The notes below the pieces were generated by a model that ran no database searches, was not told where the DNA came from, and saw nothing but the letters and a program-made list of their open reading frames with translations. The translations under genes and the position numbers were made by a program. From Plectosphaerella cucumerina (taxonomy: Eukaryota > Ascomycota > Sordariomycetes > Glomerellales > Plectosphaerellaceae): a DNA stretch of 64,000 nt. The stretch is from the NCBI GenBank assembly GCA_020746995.1, contig JAGPXD010000002.1:1488001-1552000 (forward strand), given 5' to 3'. Shown here one piece after another: positions 57,237-64,000 of the stretch; within the stretch, counting starts at the first letter, position 1, and the number at the start of each line of letters is the position of its first letter.

Positions 57237-60200
57237 TGTGTATGAGGGGCGGGGTGTGCACCCTGCTGCTGTGCTGAATGATGTAGGCCGACTATGCTGC
57301 GCTGAGGGTGGTCAGCTGGGACGTTAACCCGTCAGGCAAGCAGTGAGCTTGGGCGCACCAAAGCTGGACCTGTCGGGGCGGCTCTCGGAAAGAGCTGGAG
57401 CTGTCTATCGGGGCATCCAGATGAAAAGTGGCGTGAGAGTCGAGGAAAGACGGTTGGTTTGTTGTTCTGGAAATGTAGTCGTGGCAGATGGCCAATGATG
57501 TCGAGACGAGATTTGCTTGCGTGTGTTGTGGTGGTGATGTGTGATGCAGGTGGGTGGGTGGTTGATGCAGGCTGAGAAGCGTCGAAACGGAGGAATGATG
57601 GAGAGGCGACGGGCGGTACGTAAAGAGTGACTGGTGGCAGGGCGGGCAAATGAGTGATCTCGTCCTGGAGGGAAAGAGGGTCTCCCGTGATATTATTGAA
57701 AAAGGAGAGGGCCGGGGTCCGGGTGTGCTCGAGCCAGAACCAGACGATCGGGGATGGATCCTCGCTCTCAGGTGGTCCGTCTCCGGGGCCTGTGTCGATG
57801 ATACCTTAACAGGGGCTTCTAAGAAGAGGGAAGTTTGTTCGCTGTCGCCGCAGTGGCGCGTACGGTGGGCTGTCGACGGATGCTTGTATTTATCAGACGG
57901 AGGATGGCGATCATATGAGGCCGAGCTGTCAGACGGCGATGAGGCAGGTTTCTGGAAGACCGGGGGAGAACCGAACAGCAGACGGCGAAGGGAGGAACGG
58001 GGCGGACGGGTAAGTAGGCGGCGGGCTGGCTGGTCTTTCAACACGCGGGCCTCCGGCTGGGCTGGACTGGGCTGAGTAGCTGGGGCCGGGGTTTGCGAAT
58101 GGAAGCTGCGCGACTGCCTCTCTTTGCTTTGCCACGAAAGGAATTCAATCGCAGAGGCGTCCAGAAGGGTGAGGATTGAAACGGTGCCTCGAGGATGGAT
58201 GCGCGGCTAGTTCGTGAAGTAGGTACCCGTGAGAGTAAGTGAGGTACGGTACGGAGTGAGGGTGAGAAGAAGAGGAGCCTGCCGGGAGAGTTGACAAGGG
58301 CTTGTTTTCGGGAGATGATTGCTTCTGGGGCCGGAGAGGAAAGGGGATGGGCGATGATGCGCTGTGATGGGACACCCCAAGGGCCTGCCGTGGGTGCGGT
58401 GCTGGTTTCCTGTTGGACGAAAGAGGTTGTTGACCGGGGGGCTCGTCGTCCGCATAAACGTGAAGGGGACGGATCCCAGGGGAAGGGGGGGCGGTCGAAG
58501 CGTGCCCTTTTGCGAGGGGAGGGACACGCCAATTTCGCTAACGAGTCGCGGCACTCGTGCTGTCGCGCGCTGGCAATTTGCGCAGGGGCCAGGGTACAGT
58601 GGGAAAATCCTGCTGGTGGGTTCGCCGGGTTTGATTTGCTGTCGGCGCCTGGCAAATGCCGTGTATTGGATGCGGTTGCCGTCTCGAAGTATTCGTAAAA
58701 GCTGGACCGGACCAGGTTAAAGATGGTGATGGGAAATGGAGAAGAAGAGAGAGCAGTACGGGTAGATGGGCGGGAAAATGGATTGAGGGAAAAAGAGGGC
58801 TGGTCGGTTTGGTTTCACCTCTCAATGTGACCCGCGGCCAGGAATGCGCCGCTGTTGGAGGATGGATGTGGATGTGGACAGCCAGAGAGGCTACAGCCAC
58901 TGGCAGAGAAGCTGCGAGTTGCTGATGGTGCTGTCCGTGACCAGTGACGGGTGACGAGGGTCTGGTCACGGTTACAAGTTCCAGGTACCGTACCCAAGAG
59001 ATGGACAGGGGTTGAAAGGGGTGTCAAGGGCTTTCTAGAAACTCGCAGGACTCATGGCAAGTGTCGCATGTCAGCTGACCTCCCGCCTGTCATGCGATTT
59101 TCCAGCAGCCGACGTCAGGGTGGGAAGGAGCCAAAAGGGGGAAGGAACTGGGGGAAGCTGCGTCCTGGGACGGGCAGCCGGGTGGTGCTTCTACCTCTGC
59201 CTGTACCTGAGGGCTGCGGCCCAAAGTAAAGGTTGGGTTTCGTGGGGCCAGGCCCAGGCATCGGGCACCTGCCGCGGCGCAGCGGCCCCCCCTTTGGCCC
59301 CCCCCCCTGCTGTCCTCCTGCTGGCCGGCCGACTCGCCAGAAGGTATTTCTGGGCACGCAGCGGTCGCCGTCGCCGTCTTCCTTTTCGTCAATCAGAAGG
59401 GTCCTGCAGGTCCCAAAGGAGAATGAATTAATGGGGCGCAACCCCAGTTGGAGGAATGCGTCGGGGATCAACCTGTGTTTGCCGCGCCGACTCTCTTTCT
59501 CCATCCCTTTTCCCGGGCCCTTCTCCGTTGCCTGGTCTGCCTCACAATCAAAGTACCGCCGTGTACCTCTTGGACTCGGACCTTAGGTCGTGCGCGCCGC
59601 TGCAGGCTGCTGGACTTGACAAGTCGCGGAAACATCGTGATACCCTAAACAGGCGGCAGGTGCGCGATGGGAAGGCGCGGCGTTGTGGGGGCGGGAGCTA
59701 CTGGCGCAGGCAGGAACGTTCAAGCAGGTGGCCATGTGCGCAGGGCGATTCAAACGGTGCGCTTGACCGTAATGGAGGCACATTGCGCGTCGGATTGGAA
59801 GCTGGGCTGTGCGAGTCAATCACCTCCGACAGGGAATCACTGCCCCTTCCCGTGCGCCGTTCGAGTCCGGTCCGCCCGCCTGGGCTGGGCCGCTGGGGCC
59901 GCGGGAGCCACCGACGTGAGTGTCAGTTCAGACAGAAAGTGTGTGTGTGTGACGCTGTGCACCGGTGCGCCAGTGCTGAACCGCGAGGCGACGCGACGGC
60001 GTGGACGTGATGGAGTTTCCTTGGAACGGTCCTCGACGGACCCCCGACCCAAAAGCCCGCCAGCGAAGAAGCGACAGAGAACGAGAGGAGAAGTCCCCAC
60101 GCATCAATCCACAAGCAGGGCACAAAAAAAACGAAGAAAGGGCATCTATCTGTCTCGCATCCGTCCTCGATCATGACCGACCGATCGAATCGACCCAAGC

Positions 60201-63200
60201 CCAATCGCAGCCCCGCGTCCTTGCGCGTGCGTGAGCGCTGAAGCGCAAGGGATTCAGACGGTTCAGTGAGGATCCTCATGCCAGCCGGGGACGCGCCCCG
60301 GACACGCTGCCTTGTGTCACTGTGTTGCTTTGCTTTTCTCGCGGGTGTGTTCCGTGCTTTCTATCGGTATGCATCTTGCCTCGGTAACGGCGCGGCCTCG
60401 ACCCCCAACCAAACCACATTTCCAAGCCCGAGTCTCCCTTTTATCACAATCACCCCCATCCCTACGTTGCCGAGTCCAAAGGATTGTGGCTCGGCATGCT
60501 CATGGCAAACACAATTTGAGAAAAGAGTCGGCCACGGCAACGCGACAGCCTGCGTCGCATAACCAAGGCATGGTGGTGCCAGCATGCAGACTCGTAAGCT
60601 CAATGCTATCGGAGGAGCCAGGCAACGCAACACCACCATCCATCCGGCCCTTACTCCAGAGACATCAATGCCGCGCGGGGTGAAGCATGAACTCGGCCCC
60701 TGAGTACCTGAGTACCTCGGAGCTTTGTTTCTCGCATCCTTTTCGTCACCCTGTCGACCTGTCTTTCATAACCTCCCCGGCCTCCGAAAAAGCAACGTCC
60801 ATGTCCTGACAACCGGGCTGCCAAACGCGTTATCGACGCGAGTGCGCATCATCACCGGTCCCCCGGCTGTGCCAATCGACGTCAGCCTGGCAGAGCTGGA
60901 CCTGGGCGTTGTGCCGATCCCCAGGGCGCGGCCTCGCACAAATCCCTGCATAAAGTCATGGTCCCAGTCTCCCCCCTTCAGGTTCCCTTGTCTGGACCGG
61001 CCCGTCCAGAGTGTGTGCGGTACATCAGACCAGGTACCTCGGCCTCTGAAGCAGGTACCAGACGCCTGCTCCAGGGGCGGCGCGTGCTCTTCACCACCGT
61101 CTCGTCTCGCTCGGGCCCTTTCGTCTGAAGTACTGCCAGACACGTTACCGCGGGTGCCGAACCGGATGCTCGGACTGACACCGCCCATCCTCGGCCGACC
61201 AGCCCCCCAGAGCTGCAACTATCGGCTTGGCGTCCGTTTGTGCGGCGACCTGAGGGGTACCTGGCCGTCGGTCCCGTTTCTTCTCCTGAACTTAGTGGGC
61301 ACATCGAGTACCTGCGACCGCACTAGCTCAGGTACCGCACCAGCTGCCCTTGCACAAGGGGCTTGATGTGCCTCCCAAAAGGGCTCCAGATGCTCCAAGG
61401 GGGCTCCTCTGATCATCCGTCACAACCGTCACATCTTGCTTGGCCCTCGCCCTTTCGCCCTTCAGCATGCACGCAGCACACCGACCGCCCCGAGCTGCCT
61501 GCAGTGTACTCCGCACCCACACACGTGTACAAGCTCCAGTCGATCGCCGGCGCTGCGTCTCCTGGACGACTGATACTCACTAGCAACCGACCGGTTTTTC
61601 GTCCACAGACAGAGCAGCAGTCGCCCTTCGGACTTTAGCCTGAGTCAGAAAACCTCTTGTTTCTCTGAGCGATGGCGAGGCAGGCGAAGAGCACCATCCC
61701 CCTCCTCCGTCCGGTGTAACAACACTGCTGCCAATAACCCCCAAGAAAAGCCTGCCGGCAGTCGTTCGTCCTTGAAACAAATCCACACCCTCCGGAAAGA
61801 GGCCGCCGCCACACGCTGTCACAGAAGCAAATCCAGAAGGAAACCTTGAGACGACTAGCCCCAACGGCCCTTGTGGCGCGGAGCACCACTGGCCACCCAG
61901 CTTCCATGCCAGTTCTGCCCCCCCTGTCGCCTGATTTACAGCTAATACCCGTGTGCCACGAGTTCGTACCCAGACCTGTCTATCTGATGCTGCGTGCTGG
62001 GCTCGCTACCGGGCCATGGCTTTCCCACTCTGGATTTCCCGGAGGAAACGGCCGGTCCTGGCCTATTTCGCAGGGTATCAAACAGGGTGTTTCTGCGCCC
62101 TTTTTTTCTCCCGCTCCGCATCCCGTCATCCGGAACCCACCGTGACGCTGCCAGAGACATTGTTGTCCCGAGAGACCTGGACGGGGGGGCTTCGGCGAAG
62201 CAGCCTCCACTTGGAGATGGCGACGCGGGCAGCCATTTTCGCCTCCCCTTCCGCACCTTCCGCAGCGCTGGAGGCTACTGGTCCAGGCCTGACTCGGGAG
62301 GTCAGACGCCGCCCGAGACTCGAAGCCAGCCATCAATAAAGCAGCTTCTGCCAGTGTCCCGAGGTCTGCCCAGGGGCGGGCGCCAGGACCACTGTGGAGC
62401 GCTGGACTGGACCCCTGATGTCCAGAAACCGCCCCAGCCGGTTGGTCTGGGAGCGGACTAGGCGGACACCGGCCACTACGGGTGCGATCCGTCCCACCAG
62501 CGTTGCCCATCTTTCCTCCAGGATCCAGCGGCAGTCCCGTGCAGTCCCGCGGTCCTTCTAGCCCGTCCAAGGGTCTCGGTCCTCATCAATGCGACTCGAA
62601 AGGAGGGTGGGGAGGACCTGAAGGGGGCATCGCCCTTCCTCCTCTCCCCTCCGCTAGGCGCCCGCTAAACAGCGACGGGGCATGAACGGGATCATCAGCT
62701 GTCTGCTGCTCATCACTCTAGTTCGTGATGCGCATACGGGGACGGGACGGGAGTCTTGACATGTACATAGAGCCCAGAGGTAAACCAAGCAAGCGGCAAG
62801 CCCACCCCGCATCCAGCTCGAGCCGCAGAAGAAATGGGTGTAAATTAGCTGCGTCCTCGTAAGGCGGGCAGCTGATGCAGGAACGACCATGTTCGCAGCA
62901 TGTCTCGGGCCCCTGAGCGCCCATTGGAACTGGGGGCACTCGAGACGTTGTGCCTGCGTCGCCCCGGAGGAAAAGCATTGATGCTGGGATGAGCCTCGCA
63001 GGCAGATCTTCTTCTGATAGGCGAGGGACTGGAGGCAACGGGACGGGTCAGGGATTCTTCCGGAGCACGTCTCTCAAACAAACGCCCGAGCTGCTCCAAT
63101 CCTTTCCGTTGCTTACTTCGTCTCAAGCAGGTGACTGGAGACACAGTTACTCTCTCCTCACCCAAGCTTGACTCCTTTTCAAGAAGGCGCGACATCACGA

Positions 63201-63404
63201 GAACGCAAGGCTTTTGAAGATGTGGATTGAGGGCTCAAACTTGTGAAGCATCCCGTCGAGGTTCTCTCTCCTCCTACATGTGTTTGTGCCCGTCTCTTAC
63301 AAGTGCGTTAACTCCAGACCTGAAGCTGGCTTTCCCAGCTGTCCCTGTAGCAAATCTCCCTGTCCCTCAAGGCTCTTGACCTATAGCGAATCCCTTTCCC
63401 TTAC
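57237..63404. other. 6.2-kb interval without recognisable gene (kinase leader and upstream DNA)
   Basis: From 57237 to about 57.9 kb the minus strand is pyrimidine-rich and has a TATA-like GATAAATACAAG at 57894-57883; this should be the 5' leader and promoter of the IME2-type kinase. The rest (58-63.4 kb) is GC-rich with many overlapping open frames of low complexity and many GGTACC/TACCT words (for example 58220-58240, 58982-58993, 60705-60720, 61030-61060, 61256-61265, 61320-61340). I recognise no protein, tRNA or transposon. Confidence 0.4.
57883..57894 (-). promoter_or_regulatory. TATA-like element upstream of the IME2-type kinase
   Basis: The minus strand reads GATAAATACAAG about 650 bp before the start codon. 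The sequence between it and the ATG is CT-rich, as in fungal leaders. Confidence 0.35.
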
Positions 63405-64000
63405 TCAGTTCTGGTCCACCTCCGAATCATCATCCATCTCGAATTCCGGCTGGTTCTTCATCCATTCTTCATGCTCCTTGTGGAGAATGCGCGTGGCACG
63501 TCTGATGTCTGGCACGATGAAGGCATCCGGGTTGGCATGGACGCAAGGCTCCTCCTGAATGACGGCACGTGTGTCGTCGTCATTGTTGGCGGGTATTGTC
63601 TTCTCGGAGCCTCCGTCGGAGAGTTCGTCGGAAGCCAGCGCGATGGACGAGCTTCTCTCGTAAGGTGCAAGCCGTTGGGTGCCCGAGTTCTCCGTGCTCG
63701 ATCGGAGGTGCGGCGGCAGGCTTTTCTGTGAGTTGTGTACGGACATGAGGTGAGGTGCGGTGCGCTCTTTCTTCTGAGTCGATCCTGTGCTGGAAGTCAC
63801 AGCCGAGGGACCGTTGGCCGCGTTGGCGAGGTCCTTCTTGTCTTCCTTGTGCCCGCCGTACCAAGAATTGGATGCCACCGTGGACATCTCGGCATCGGCA
63901 GCAGGCTGCTTCTTGTGGCAAATCTCGGTGACTGCAGAACCTGCCGAAGATAGGACCACAAGAGGAGCACGATGGTTGCTCGTGATGGGGGCATTGTGAG
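63405..64000 (-). CDS. Hypothetical protein, 3' part (runs off window end)
   Basis: A minus-strand frame is open from the right edge of the window to a stop at 63405, about 198 codons. Its only early candidate starts are non-ATG, so the gene's 5' end lies beyond 64000. The sequence is polar and low in complexity (Ser, Thr, Asn, Asp), with a short conserved-looking segment DIRRATRILHKEHEEWMKNQ and an acidic tail (EMDDDSEVDQN). I do not recognise it. Composition differs from the GC-noise frames nearby, which supports coding. An intron inside the frame cannot be excluded. Confidence 0.5.
   Translation of the reverse strand, partial: HNAPITSNHRAPLVVLSSAGSAVTEICHKKQPAADAEMSTVASNSWYGGHKEDKKDLANAANGPSAVTSSTGSTQKKERTAPHLMSVHNSQKSLPPHLRSSTENSGTQRLAPYERSSSIALASDELSDGGSEKTIPANNDDDTRAVIQEEPCVHANPDAFIVPDIRRATRILHKEHEEWMKNQPEFEMDDDSEVDQN

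Noticed and set aside
61980..62570. 196-codon minus-strand frame near the right end
   Set aside because: Gly/Pro/Arg-rich, no domain, overlapped by three other frames of similar size.
1..64000. CRISPR array, rRNA operon or bacterial-type operon
   Set aside because: Genes have spliceosomal introns and fungal families; no regular direct-repeat/spacer pattern or rRNA motif was seen.

Overview
The window looks like nuclear DNA of a filamentous ascomycete, most likely a Sordariomycete. Genes have short GT-AG introns (about 46-110 nt, with CTRAY-like branch sites), coding sequence is GC-rich, and the gene set is typical of Pezizomycotina. All exon models here were joined by hand from splice motifs, reading phase and family conservation; no transcript data were available.

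Layout. 1.1-9.3 kb holds a Zn2Cys6 transcription factor convergent with a urea amidolyase (DUR1,2-type), a plausible nitrogen-catabolism pair. 10.2-12.0 kb is a secreted aspartyl protease with a probable GPI anchor, and 16.0-17.0 kb a PTAR1/Ecm9-like prenyltransferase alpha-subunit protein. 17.8-31.6 kb is dense and mostly housekeeping: a flavin amine oxidase, GET1 (tail-anchored protein insertion), VPH1 (V-ATPase a subunit), YSH1 (pre-mRNA 3'-end endonuclease), TAF4 (TFIID) and a DUF4863 cupin-like protein. 32.9-36.2 kb holds a secreted alpha/beta-hydrolase and a yeast-NIT2-like nitrilase-family amidase, separated by two tRNA-like, SINE-like repeat copies.

36.2-50.8 kb has no recognisable conventional gene. 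Its best candidate is a 32-codon reading frame on the minus strand near 42.2 kb, preceded by a well-formed leader intron and a TATA-like element. 50.8-57.2 kb contains a small secreted cysteine-rich pre-pro-protein, a secreted aldose 1-epimerase and an IME2/MAK-type protein kinase. 57.2-63.4 kb is again without recognisable genes (IME2 leader and upstream DNA), and the window ends inside the 3' part of an unidentified minus-strand gene.

The most interesting points are splice arrangements that could change products (a stop-free 54-nt intron just before the biotinyl-lysine codon of urea amidolyase; an intron whose retention would remove the GPI signal of the aspartyl protease), the duplicated Pol III-box repeat, and the 14.6-kb gene-poor interval with its spliced micro-ORF candidate.
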